From: Pseudomonas putida
GTDB lineage: Bacteria; Pseudomonadota; Gammaproteobacteria; Pseudomonadales; Pseudomonadaceae
Direction: 5' to 3'
Assembly: GCF_025905425.1 (NCBI RefSeq)
Contig: NZ_CP109603.1
Location: 966,001-1,030,000 of the forward strand
Length of the DNA stretch: 64,000 nucleotides
Shown: positions 1 to 7,071 of the stretch, one piece after another
Position numbering within the stretch: position 1 is the first letter of the stretch
How the letters are laid out: each line of letters starts with the position of its first letter
Notes under the pieces: generated by a model
What the model saw: the letters and a program-made list of their open reading frames with translations, nothing else
Database searches by the model: none
Told to the model about the DNA's origin: nothing
Made by a program: the position numbers and the translations under genes

Positions 1-2
1 AA

Positions 3-716
3 CTGCAACCGCTGCTGGAAACCCAGAACCAGTTGTTCCTGCGCATCGCCCAGACCCTTGAGCGCGAGCGGCGCCTGACCGATGACGCTGCCCATGAGCT
101 GCGCAGCCCGCTGACGGCGATCAAGACCCACTTGCAGGTCGCGCGCATGACCGATGGCGCGGTGCGTGAACAGGCGCTGGAGCATGCCGAGCAGGGTACT
201 GACCGCATGCACCGCACGCTTGAGCAACTGCTGATGCTGGCACGTGTCGAGGGCAGCCTGTCGTTCGAGGATGGCGTGCAGTGCAGCGCCGAGCAGGTCG
301 CCCGCCAGGCGGTGCAGGATGCAGGCGGTGGCGACAATCGGCGCATCGTCCTGCGATTGCCCGAGGAGGCCACGCAAATCTACCTGGGCATGCCGGCGCC
401 GCTGGCAGTTGCGGCCTTGCGCAACCTGCTGGACAACGCCCTGCGCCACGGTGGCGAAAGCGCGGTGGAGCTTGAGGTGCAGATGGCTGACGGCCAGGTG
501 GGGTTCATGGTGCGCGACCACGGGCCGGGCATTGCCGAAGACGACTTGCAGCACCTGACCGAGCGCTTCTGGCGCAATGGCCAGAGTGGCGGGTGTGGGC
601 TGGGGCTGGCGATCGTCCAGGCGATTGTCCAGCGCTGTGCCGGCAGCCTGCGCTTCGACAGCCGCAGCGATGGGTTGCGGGTGCTGTTGCAGGTGCCAGC
701 GCGCTCGGGGCGTTGA
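3..716 (+). CDS. Sensor histidine kinase, C-terminal part (5' end outside window)
   Basis: The reading frame is already open at the left edge, so only the cytoplasmic kinase core is present (237 codons). In order it shows a HisKA H-box (AAHELRSP, phospho-acceptor His at codon 31), an N-box (LRNLLDNALRHG), a G1 box (RDHGPGI) and a G2 box (CGLGLAI). The order and spacing resemble the QseC/TctE type of two-component kinase, which autophosphorylates at the inner membrane and passes phosphate to a response regulator. The partner is presumably the gene just upstream, outside the window. The sensor domain, and therefore the signal, cannot be seen. Family assignment is secure; the specific role is unknown. 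Confidence 0.9.
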   Translation: MQPLLETQNQLFLRIAQTLERERRLTDDAAHELRSPLTAIKTHLQVARMTDGAVREQALEHAEQGTDRMHRTLEQLLMLARVEGSLSFEDGVQCSAEQVARQAVQDAGGGDNRRIVLRLPEEATQIYLGMPAPLAVAALRNLLDNALRHGGESAVELEVQMADGQVGFMVRDHGPGIAEDDLQHLTERFWRNGQSGGCGLGLAIVQAIVQRCAGSLRFDSRSDGLRVLLQVPARSGR

Positions 717-777
717 TCTTCTTGGCCTGGGCCGGTCTATGGGCCTGCCCAGGCTGCAAAAATCCCACAACAACCGC

Positions 778-801
778 TAAATCCTCCTACCGCTGAAGCG
801 T
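778..801 (+). promoter_or_regulatory. Iron-starvation (PvdS/PfrI) promoter box upstream of pvdH
   Basis: TAAAT (778-782) and CGT (799-801) are separated by exactly 16 bases and preceded by GC. This matches the TAAAT-N16-CGT iron-starvation box read by the pyoverdine sigma factor PvdS (PfrI in P. putida). The CGT ends 80 bases before the pvdH start codon. The same geometry recurs six more times in the first 15 kb. Confidence 0.85.
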
Positions 802-881
802 TCTCCAAGCGACAACTACCCGCACACATCTGCTTACAGGGGCGTGGCGGGGCACTTTCGCTTGCTTGCGAGGATCTACCC

Positions 882-2273
882 ATGTCGACCGCTTCCAGCC
901 TTGCCCAGGTCTTGCCGGCCAGTGCGCCGCAACCCCTGTACGAGTTCACCGATTCGCCGTTGCTGCAACGCCAGCAGCAGCAAGAATCCAACGCCCGCAG
1001 CTACCCGCGGCGCATCCCGCTGGCGCTCAAGCGCGCCCGCGGCATTCATGTTGAAGATGTCGAAGGCCGTCAGTTCATCGACTGCCTGGCCGGTGCCGGC
1101 ACCTTGGCCCTGGGCCATAACCACCCGGTGGTGATCGAGGCGATCCAGCGTGTACTGGCCGACGAGCTGCCGTTGCACACCCTGGATCTGACCACGCCGG
1201 TCAAAGACCGCTTTGTGCAGGACCTGTTCGGCGTGCTGCCCGAGGCGCTGCGCCGTGAAGCCAAGGTGCAATTCTGCGGTCCGACCGGGACTGATGCCGT
1301 TGAGGCGGCGCTGAAGCTGGTGCGCGGTGCCACTGGGCGCAGCACCGTGCTGGCCTTCCAGGGCGCCTACCATGGCATGAGCCAAGGTGCGCTGAGCCTG
1401 ATGGGCAGCCACGGGCCGAAGCAGCCGCTGGGGGCCTTGCTGGGTAACGGTGTGCAGTTCATGCCGTACCCGTACGACTACCGTTGCCCGTTCGGCCTGG
1501 GTGGCGAAGCCGGGGTCAAGGCCAACCTGCATTACCTGGAGAACCTGCTGCTCGACCCTGAAAGCGGTGTGCCGCTGCCGGCTGCAGTGATTCTTGAAGT
1601 GGTGCAGGGCGAGGGCGGGGTAATCCCGGCCGATATCGAGTGGCTCAAGGGCGTGCGGCGGATCACCGAGCAAGCCGGCGTGGCGCTGATCGTCGACGAA
1701 ATCCAGAGCGGCTTTGCCCGCACGGGGCGGATGTTCGCTTTCGAGCATGCCGGTATCGTGCCGGACGTGGTGACCTTGTCCAAGGCGATTGGCGGCAGCC
1801 TGCCGCTGGCGGTGGTGGTGTACCGCGACTGGCTGGACACCTGGAAGCCGGGCGCCCATGCCGGCACCTTCCGTGGCAACCAGATGGCCATGGCCGCAGG
1901 TTCCGCAGTGATTAATTACCTGGTCGAACATCGCCTGGCCGAGCATGCCGAGGCCATGGGTCAGCGCCTGCGTCAGCATTTGCTGCACCTGCAGCGCGAT
2001 TATCCGCAACTGGGTGATATCCGTGGCCGTGGGCTGATGCTTGGGGTGGAGTTGGTCGACCCGCAGGGCCAGCGCGATGCCCTGGGGCACCCGGCGGCCA
2101 ACCGTGAGTTGGCGCCAAAGGTGCAGCGTGAATGCCTCAAGCGCGGCCTGATTCTGGAACTGGGTGGGCGCCATGGTGCGGTGGTGCGCTTCCTGCCACC
2201 GTTGATCATCAGTGGCGAGCAGATCGATGACGTGGCACAGCGTTTTGCCGAGGCGCTGAGAGCAGCTGTCTGA
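882..2273 (+). CDS. pvdH: Diaminobutyrate-2-oxoglutarate aminotransferase (PvdH-type, class III PLP enzyme)
   Basis: A 463-residue class III aminotransferase of full length. Visible features are the GPTGTDAVEAA cofactor-phosphate region, the VDEIQSG motif (Asp272) and the PLP lysine in LSKAIGG (Lys301). PvdH interconverts aspartate semialdehyde and L-2,4-diaminobutyrate, the precursor of the pyoverdine chromophore; it is cytoplasmic. The iron-starvation box at 778-801 supports the siderophore role over a housekeeping EctB-like role, because no ectoine or diaminobutyrate decarboxylase gene is adjacent. The gene stands alone and ends at a GC-rich hairpin (2282-2298). In P. putida KT2440, as I recall, the neighbouring genes are pyoverdine NRPS genes; here they are not. 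Confidence 0.88.
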   Translation: MSTASSLAQVLPASAPQPLYEFTDSPLLQRQQQQESNARSYPRRIPLALKRARGIHVEDVEGRQFIDCLAGAGTLALGHNHPVVIEAIQRVLADELPLHTLDLTTPVKDRFVQDLFGVLPEALRREAKVQFCGPTGTDAVEAALKLVRGATGRSTVLAFQGAYHGMSQGALSLMGSHGPKQPLGALLGNGVQFMPYPYDYRCPFGLGGEAGVKANLHYLENLLLDPESGVPLPAAVILEVVQGEGGVIPADIEWLKGVRRITEQAGVALIVDEIQSGFARTGRMFAFEHAGIVPDVVTLSKAIGGSLPLAVVVYRDWLDTWKPGAHAGTFRGNQMAMAAGSAVINYLVEHRLAEHAEAMGQRLRQHLLHLQRDYPQLGDIRGRGLMLGVELVDPQGQRDALGHPAANRELAPKVQRECLKRGLILELGGRHGAVVRFLPPLIISGEQIDDVAQRFAEALRAAV

Positions 2274-2281
2274 TCATTGCC

Positions 2282-2298
2282 GGGCCGCTCTGCGGCCC
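2282..2298. terminator. GC-rich hairpin after pvdH
   Basis: Seven perfect pairs (GGGCCGC / GCGGCCC) enclose a 3-base loop just after the pvdH stop. No clear T-run follows, so intrinsic termination is only possible, not certain. Confidence 0.4.
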
Positions 2299-2363
2299 AA
2301 TCTGCGGCGGTCCGACTTTTCCCGCGAATGGGGCCACGCGGTGCTTGGCACCGGCTTCGCCGG

Positions 2364-2391
2364 TGTTCGCGGGGCAAGCCCGCTCCCACAA
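2364..2391. repeat. REP element (single copy)
   Basis: Contains the TTCGCGGGGCAAGCCCGCTC palindrome followed by CCACA, the core of the P. putida REP repeat that recurs at five other intergenic places in this window. It lies between the convergent pvdH and siderophore-interacting reductase genes. Confidence 0.8.
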
Positions 2392-2454
2392 CAGGGATCG
2401 TGCCGTCCTTAAAATTTCGAACCAGACAGTTGCTCCCGCAGAGCTTTTGCCGAA

Positions 2455-3423
2455 TCAGTCAAACGTGCGTCCGGCCCGCCAATACCCCATCAACGTCAGG
2501 CAGTCTCGCGGCAAGCCACGCTCCTTGATCAGGTACCGGCGGATATCCATCACCGTCGCCGACTCCCCCGCCACCCAGGCATGAAATGCACTGTTGGAGG
2601 TGCTGGCCTGTTCCCACAAGATGCGTGTGTCGATGTCTACCTCTTCCAGCTTCAGGCGGGGTGCGGCGCTGCCGTTCGGCAGGCTGGCCAGTTCGCGTAC
2701 GGCATGCTGCATGGCCTGGCCATGCTCGCAGTGCAGCAGCTCGCGGGGCAGCCAGTGCACGTGGGTGGCGGCGCTATGGCGCAACGCCAGGCAGTCGGCC
2801 TCCAGGGGCACTTCGATAAAGGCCTGCACGGCGAGCTCGGGCTGTACGTCGGCCAATTGTTCGAGGATGCCGGCAATGGCCGGCAGGGCCGTTTCATCCC
2901 CGATCAGCAACACCTCGCGTACCCCCTGCGGTGGCTTCCATTCATAGCCGCCCGGGTCGCCGGCATAGGCCAGGTTGGGGGCGACCATCTGCAGGCCGTC
3001 GCCCACCTGGGCGTGGGTGGCCCAGGCCGAAGCCGGCCCGTTGACGCCATGCAGCACGAAATCGACATCGACCTCCAGGGCTTCCCGGCGCAAGTCACGA
3101 ATGGTGTAGGTACGCATAGGTGGGCGTTGGGCCGGTGGCAGGGCGCTGTGCGCGGCCTTCCAGTGCCGGGCGTTCGGCAGGCTGGGCAGCGAGCCATCGG
3201 GGGCAGGGAAGAACAGCTTCACGCGCTGATCGGGGGCCAGGGTGGCCATCTCGGCGACCTCGGGGCCGGTGAAAACCAGGCGCGTCAGCGACGGGCTGAG
3301 GCTGATGCGCCGGGCAAGCACCAGGTCGAACACGCGATAGGCGCTGGTGCTCGGCGAGCGGCCCTTGATCAGCCGGCGCAAGCCTTGCTGCAGCGCCTGG
3401 GCCAGGCTGGCGGGGTGGGACAT
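2455..3423 (-). CDS. Siderophore-interacting protein (FAD ferric-siderophore reductase)
   Basis: A 322-residue protein with the SIP-family layout: an N-terminal FAD-binding beta-barrel with the flavin motif RTYTIR (residues 104-109), then an NAD(P)H-binding half. SIP enzymes reduce Fe(III) in imported siderophores in the cytoplasm and so release iron. The start at 3423 was chosen over an upstream in-frame GTG/TTG-type start because it has an AGAGGA ribosome site and begins the conserved region. A variant iron-starvation box (TAATT-N16-CGT, 3458-3481) lies 35 bases upstream. It follows the JmjC gene on the same strand with a 72-base gap. Pyoverdine iron is normally released by periplasmic reduction, so a cytoplasmic reductase here hints at a second siderophore or xenosiderophore. 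Confidence 0.88.
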   Translation of the reverse strand: MSHPASLAQALQQGLRRLIKGRSPSTSAYRVFDLVLARRISLSPSLTRLVFTGPEVAEMATLAPDQRVKLFFPAPDGSLPSLPNARHWKAAHSALPPAQRPPMRTYTIRDLRREALEVDVDFVLHGVNGPASAWATHAQVGDGLQMVAPNLAYAGDPGGYEWKPPQGVREVLLIGDETALPAIAGILEQLADVQPELAVQAFIEVPLEADCLALRHSAATHVHWLPRELLHCEHGQAMQHAVRELASLPNGSAAPRLKLEEVDIDTRILWEQASTSNSAFHAWVAGESATVMDIRRYLIKERGLPRDCLTLMGYWRAGRTFD

Positions 3424-3457
3424 GCGGGAGTCCTCTTGCAAGCGGGTTTCTCTAAAA

Positions 3458-3481
3458 ACGAGCCAACCCCACCGCAAATTA
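3458..3481 (-). promoter_or_regulatory. Variant iron-starvation box upstream of the SIP reductase gene
   Basis: Read on the minus strand, GC-TAATT (3481-3477) is followed after 16 bases by CGT (3460-3458). One base differs from the TAAAT consensus. The same TAATT variant, with the same spacing, precedes the esterase gene at 4758. Confidence 0.6.
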
Positions 3482-3495
3482 GCCCGTAAGGGCGG

Positions 3496-4617
3496 TTACC
3501 AGCCGCGCCCAGAGTTCACCCAGAAGTTCACCGACAACGAAGTGGACACCGACTCTACCTGGTGGAACCAGCCTTCGGGCAAAAACAGCAGGTCACCGGC
3601 CTGCAACACCACGCGCAGCAAGGGCACCTCGCGCGCGGCAGGGAAACGCTGGTAGTCCGGGGCATCGGGGTTGAAGTCGCAGCCGTCCAGGCCGCCTTTG
3701 GGGCTGGTCGACCAAGTGCCCAGTGCCGCCCGGTGGTGGGGTGCGGCCAGGGTGAACGATTTTTGCCCCCAGACCTGGGCGAACAGGTTGTCGGTGTCAT
3801 CGCGGTGCAGTGGCGTCAGGGTGCCCTTGGGCCCGATCCAGATGCGTGGCGAGATGAAGCGCTGGCGCTCGAAGTAATCGGGAAAACGGATCAGCGTCAG
3901 GAGTTTTTCCGGGACGATGTTGTTGCCCATGTAGGCCGGCGTTTCGCCAGGCTTGGCCGGTGTGTCCAGCGAGGCAATGAAATCGGCCATGGAGGTCGAG
4001 CGGAAGTCGCGGTCGGTGGAGAAGGTTTTCTTGACGTAGTCACCGTGCCGGGTAATGCCCTGCAGTTCGGCGAAATGCTCAAGCGACGCTTCGCGGCCCA
4101 TGGTGAACAGAGGCCAGTCCTGCAGGGCATCGCTGAGCACCACCGGTATGCCGTGGGCCAGGTAGTCGCTTTGAAACCGATGCAGGGGCATGTCTGCCCG
4201 GGCAATACGCAGCACCTCACGCTGCACTGGCAGCGCGGCCGAGACCCGCTCGCTGAGGCGTGCCGGCGTTGGGTAGCGCTGGTTCATCGCTACCTTGGTC
4301 GCCGCGGCGCCTTTGCGGGCGTTGTTGATGATCTGCGGCAGCAAGGTAGCCAGGCCCATGTTGCCGGTGATTTTCAGGCGGGCGCTGGCGAACAGCTCCT
4401 CGACGTTGGCCGTGCCGCCCATGATGCCGAGAAAATCGCGCTCGGCCACTTCGATGGTGACATCCGGGCTGCTGTGCCGGCCCACACCCGTGCGGCTGGT
4501 GTCGCGCACTTCCGACCAAAAGGCCCGGTCCTGGCCGAAGATGAACTGGAATACGCCTTCGATGCCCACGGCATGGGCGTTGGCGAACAGTTTGCTGAGG
4601 ATGCTCTGAAGGTCCAC
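3496..4617 (-). CDS. SCP2-JmjC fusion protein: probable Fe(II)/2-oxoglutarate hydroxylase
   Basis: A 373-residue two-domain protein. Residues about 20-100 look like an SCP2 sterol-carrier fold (DVTIEVAERD and LKITGNM segments). Residues about 140-373 form a JmjC/cupin-8 domain with the iron-binding HRD at 271-273 and a distal His352 in GWFHQVES, so the facial triad is intact. Such domains hydroxylate peptide or amino-acid side chains. The start is a GTG preceded by AGAGG at good spacing. It lies upstream of the SIP gene on the same strand and has a perfect iron-starvation box (4654-4677). I infer a role in siderophore tailoring or breakdown, perhaps with the SCP2 part holding an acylated substrate; the substrate is unknown. 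Confidence 0.78.
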   Translation of the reverse strand: MDLQSILSKLFANAHAVGIEGVFQFIFGQDRAFWSEVRDTSRTGVGRHSSPDVTIEVAERDFLGIMGGTANVEELFASARLKITGNMGLATLLPQIINNARKGAAATKVAMNQRYPTPARLSERVSAALPVQREVLRIARADMPLHRFQSDYLAHGIPVVLSDALQDWPLFTMGREASLEHFAELQGITRHGDYVKKTFSTDRDFRSTSMADFIASLDTPAKPGETPAYMGNNIVPEKLLTLIRFPDYFERQRFISPRIWIGPKGTLTPLHRDDTDNLFAQVWGQKSFTLAAPHHRAALGTWSTSPKGGLDGCDFNPDAPDYQRFPAAREVPLLRVVLQAGDLLFLPEGWFHQVESVSTSLSVNFWVNSGRGW

Positions 4618-4653
4618 GGTTAGCCTCTGGCGGGATTTCGTTGTGCAGGGTTA

Positions 4654-4677
4654 ACGAGTGTGTCCGCCATCGATTTA
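4654..4677 (-). promoter_or_regulatory. Iron-starvation box upstream of the SCP2-JmjC gene
   Basis: On the minus strand GC-TAAAT (4677-4673), 16 bases, then CGT (4656-4654): a full match to the PvdS/PfrI box, 36 bases before the GTG start. It stands back to back with the box for the divergent esterase gene. Confidence 0.85.
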
Positions 4678-4691
4678 GCCGTGCCTGTGGC

Positions 4692-4715
4692 TAATTTTTG
4701 GTGGGTCTTCTACGT
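4692..4715 (+). promoter_or_regulatory. Variant iron-starvation box upstream of the esterase gene
   Basis: GC-TAATT (4692-4696), 16 bases, then CGT (4713-4715), ending 42 bases before the esterase start at 4758. It has the same one-base variant as the SIP box. Confidence 0.6.
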
Positions 4716-4757
4716 CCCGTAGGGACAGCAGACACATTGTTTAAGCAAGGATCCAAC

Positions 4758-5720
4758 ATGGCATTGCACCCTGATCTGGCGGGATTTCTGGAGTTGGTCG
4801 AATTTGGCCGGTTGACGGGCAGAAGCCTGCCCATGCACGCGATGGATGTGGCCCAAGCCCGGGCGGAGTTCGAGGGCAGCTCGCAAGTGCTCGACCCAAG
4901 CCCGCCCGGCAGCGTGACGGTGAGCGAGCTGCAGATACCGGCGCGCGACGGCGCCAGCCTGCCGGCTCGGCTATACCGCACCGGCGACGTGGGCGATGCC
5001 TTGGCGCCGGTGATCTTCTACCTGCACGGTGGTGGTTATGTGGTGGGCAGCCTCGACTCGCATGATTCGGTGTGCCGCCGCCTGGCGGCCATGGGTGAGT
5101 TTGCGGTACTGGCGCCGGACTACCGGCTGGCACCGGAGCAGCAGTTCCCGGTAGCACTGCACGATGTGCTGGATGCCGCCAACTGGCTGGCCGAGCAGGC
5201 TGTGGCGCTGGGCCTGGATAACCGCCGGGTGGTGGTGGCTGGGGACAGCGTCGGTGCCAGCCTGGCTGCGGTATTGGCCATCACTGCCGTCGAACAGCCC
5301 GAGGCGTTGGCGTTCAAGCCGCTGGCGCAGTTGCTGTTCTACCCAGTGACCGATATCTCCTGCCAGCGCGATTCCCACCGCGAACATGCCGAAGGGTACC
5401 TGCTGGAGACGCCTACGCTGGAGTGGTTCTACCAGCACTATGCACCGCAGCCGGAGCAGCGGCTGGACTGGCGTGTATCGCCCTTGCTGTCGACGGTGCG
5501 CGAGCCGTTGGCGCCGGCTTACCTGTTCGTGGCTGAGTACGACCCGTTGCATGACGAAGGGCTTGCCTACCGTGACTGGCTGGTGGCCGGTGGGACCGAG
5601 GTGACGTTTGCGCGGGTCGAGGGGCTGACCCATGACTTCTTGCGCATGTCCGGGATCGTGGGGCAGGTGGGGGAGATATATCAGGATGTGGGGGGCTGGC
5701 TGAAGAAGGTTGGAGGGTGA
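4758..5720 (+). CDS. HSL-family alpha/beta hydrolase (esterase)
   Basis: A 320-residue hormone-sensitive-lipase-type esterase. The oxyanion motif HGGG is at residues 90-93 and the nucleophile Ser164 lies in GDSVGA, where most relatives have GDSAG. An acid is visible in AEYDPLHDEG and a histidine in LTHDF, so the Ser-Asp-His triad looks complete; there is no signal peptide. The ATG at 4758 was preferred because the conserved region starts there and the promoter box is placed for it. It diverges from the SCP2-JmjC gene and carries its own iron-starvation-like box. It may hydrolyse an ester in a siderophore or a precursor; no substrate can be named. Confidence 0.82.
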   Translation: MALHPDLAGFLELVEFGRLTGRSLPMHAMDVAQARAEFEGSSQVLDPSPPGSVTVSELQIPARDGASLPARLYRTGDVGDALAPVIFYLHGGGYVVGSLDSHDSVCRRLAAMGEFAVLAPDYRLAPEQQFPVALHDVLDAANWLAEQAVALGLDNRRVVVAGDSVGASLAAVLAITAVEQPEALAFKPLAQLLFYPVTDISCQRDSHREHAEGYLLETPTLEWFYQHYAPQPEQRLDWRVSPLLSTVREPLAPAYLFVAEYDPLHDEGLAYRDWLVAGGTEVTFARVEGLTHDFLRMSGIVGQVGEIYQDVGGWLKKVGG

Positions 5721-5735
5721 GCTGACTTTGGGATC

Positions 5736-5760
5736 GCTGGGGCCGCAAAGCGCCCCCAGC
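5736..5760. terminator. Hairpin between convergent esterase and pvdN genes
   Basis: Arms GCTGGGG and CCCCAGC (7 pairs) enclose 11 bases in the 51-base gap between the two stop codons. The T-run is short (ATTCTTC), so this is a possible shared terminator. Confidence 0.4.
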
Positions 5761-5771
5761 ATTCTTCAAGT

Positions 5772-7055
5772 TCAATTTACCCGCCGCCCCAGCACATCGA
5801 CCAACCGGTCAATTTCGGCCTCGGTGTTCAACAGCCCAGGCGCGGTACGCACCACCGGCCCAACATCACGCGACACGGCATCGACGACAATCCGCTGGCT
5901 GTTGAGATACCCGGCCACTTCATCCGCATCCTGGCCCTTGACCCTGAAGAAGGTAAAGCCAGCCGAATACTGGGCACTACGCGGCGTCACCAGCTCGACA
6001 GCTTCAAGCGCCTCAAGGCGCTGCTTGAGGTAGTCGTTGAGCCCATGAATACGCGCCTGGATATTCGCCTTGCCCTGCTGCAGGTGCAGTTCGAATGCCT
6101 TGCCCAGCGCCCAGCGGTGCTCGAAGGCATGGTAGCCACCTGGGGTCATGACGGTGGCGAAGTCTTCATTCTCGGAAAACGTGGCGATGGTCGGGTTCAG
6201 GTGCTTGAGCTCGGTGGACGCCGCGCAGATGATCCCGGTGCCGCGTGGCCCGAACATCCACTTGTGGGTGCCGGCGATGAAGTAGTCGCAGTTCAGGTCG
6301 GCAAAGCGCATGTCCTCGACGCCGAAACCATGTACGCCGTCGATCACGTAGATGATGTGGTCGTTCTCGTCGCGCTGGCGGTTGACCTCGCGCACCAGTG
6401 CGCCGATCTCGCCCACCGGCAACTTCACGCCGCTGCCGGAATGGACCCAGGTCATGCCCAGCACCCGCGTCTTGGCGCTGATGGCGGCGGCCAGGGTGCC
6501 GAGTACCTGGTCGGTGCTGACCTGTGAGGGTTCTTCGAACAGGCGCAATCGGCGCACCGGCGTCCCCTCGCGTGCTGTGCGGAAACTCAGGGTATGGCGC
6601 GCCGCCGAATGCTCGTGCACGGTGGTAAGTATTTCCTGCCCCGGCGCAAGTTTCAGGCCGCCATAAATCAGGCCCAGGCCTTCCGTGGTGCTGCCGGTCA
6701 GGGCGATCTGTCGAGGGTTCACGTCAAGGTAGCGGCCGGCCCACTCGCGCACTGCGGCTTCGTGCTTCCACTCCGATTGGCTGTCCCAGTCGACCATGCG
6801 TGCCGGGTGGCGGTCGAAACGCGCGCGCAGGGCCTCGATGGCCTCGCGCACCGGTTTTGGGTGTGACGTGATCAGGAAGTTGGCGAAGTGTGCATAGGCC
6901 GGGTCCAGGTCGAACAGGCCGCGAAAGGCGGCCCAGGCATCGCCGCCTGTGGGGGGCGAGGGTGCGGCCTGTGCGGCCGGTAACAGCTGGCTGGCCAGGG
7001 GCAGGGCAGCGGCCAGAAGGCCAGCCTGCTTGAGGAAGGTACGGCGATCGTTCAT
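5772..7055 (-). CDS. pvdN: PvdN: periplasmic PLP enzyme of pyoverdine side-chain maturation
   Basis: A 427-residue class V aminotransferase fold. The N-terminus (NDRRTFLKQAG followed by an Ala/Leu-rich stretch to about residue 30) is a twin-arginine signal, so the folded PLP enzyme is exported to the periplasm. The PLP lysine is Lys265 in AGTHKWMFG, with Asp239 in VIDGVHG. PvdN converts the glutamate of periplasmic pyoverdine to the succinamide form. The start at 7055 gives the Tat signal directly and lies 16 bases after the pvdM stop, so pvdM-pvdN form one operon driven from the box at 8480-8503. Confidence 0.93.
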   Translation of the reverse strand: MNDRRTFLKQAGLLAAALPLASQLLPAAQAAPSPPTGGDAWAAFRGLFDLDPAYAHFANFLITSHPKPVREAIEALRARFDRHPARMVDWDSQSEWKHEAAVREWAGRYLDVNPRQIALTGSTTEGLGLIYGGLKLAPGQEILTTVHEHSAARHTLSFRTAREGTPVRRLRLFEEPSQVSTDQVLGTLAAAISAKTRVLGMTWVHSGSGVKLPVGEIGALVREVNRQRDENDHIIYVIDGVHGFGVEDMRFADLNCDYFIAGTHKWMFGPRGTGIICAASTELKHLNPTIATFSENEDFATVMTPGGYHAFEHRWALGKAFELHLQQGKANIQARIHGLNDYLKQRLEALEAVELVTPRSAQYSAGFTFFRVKGQDADEVAGYLNSQRIVVDAVSRDVGPVVRTAPGLLNTEAEIDRLVDVLGRRVN

Positions 7056-7071
7056 GAAGGCGCTCGCAGGG

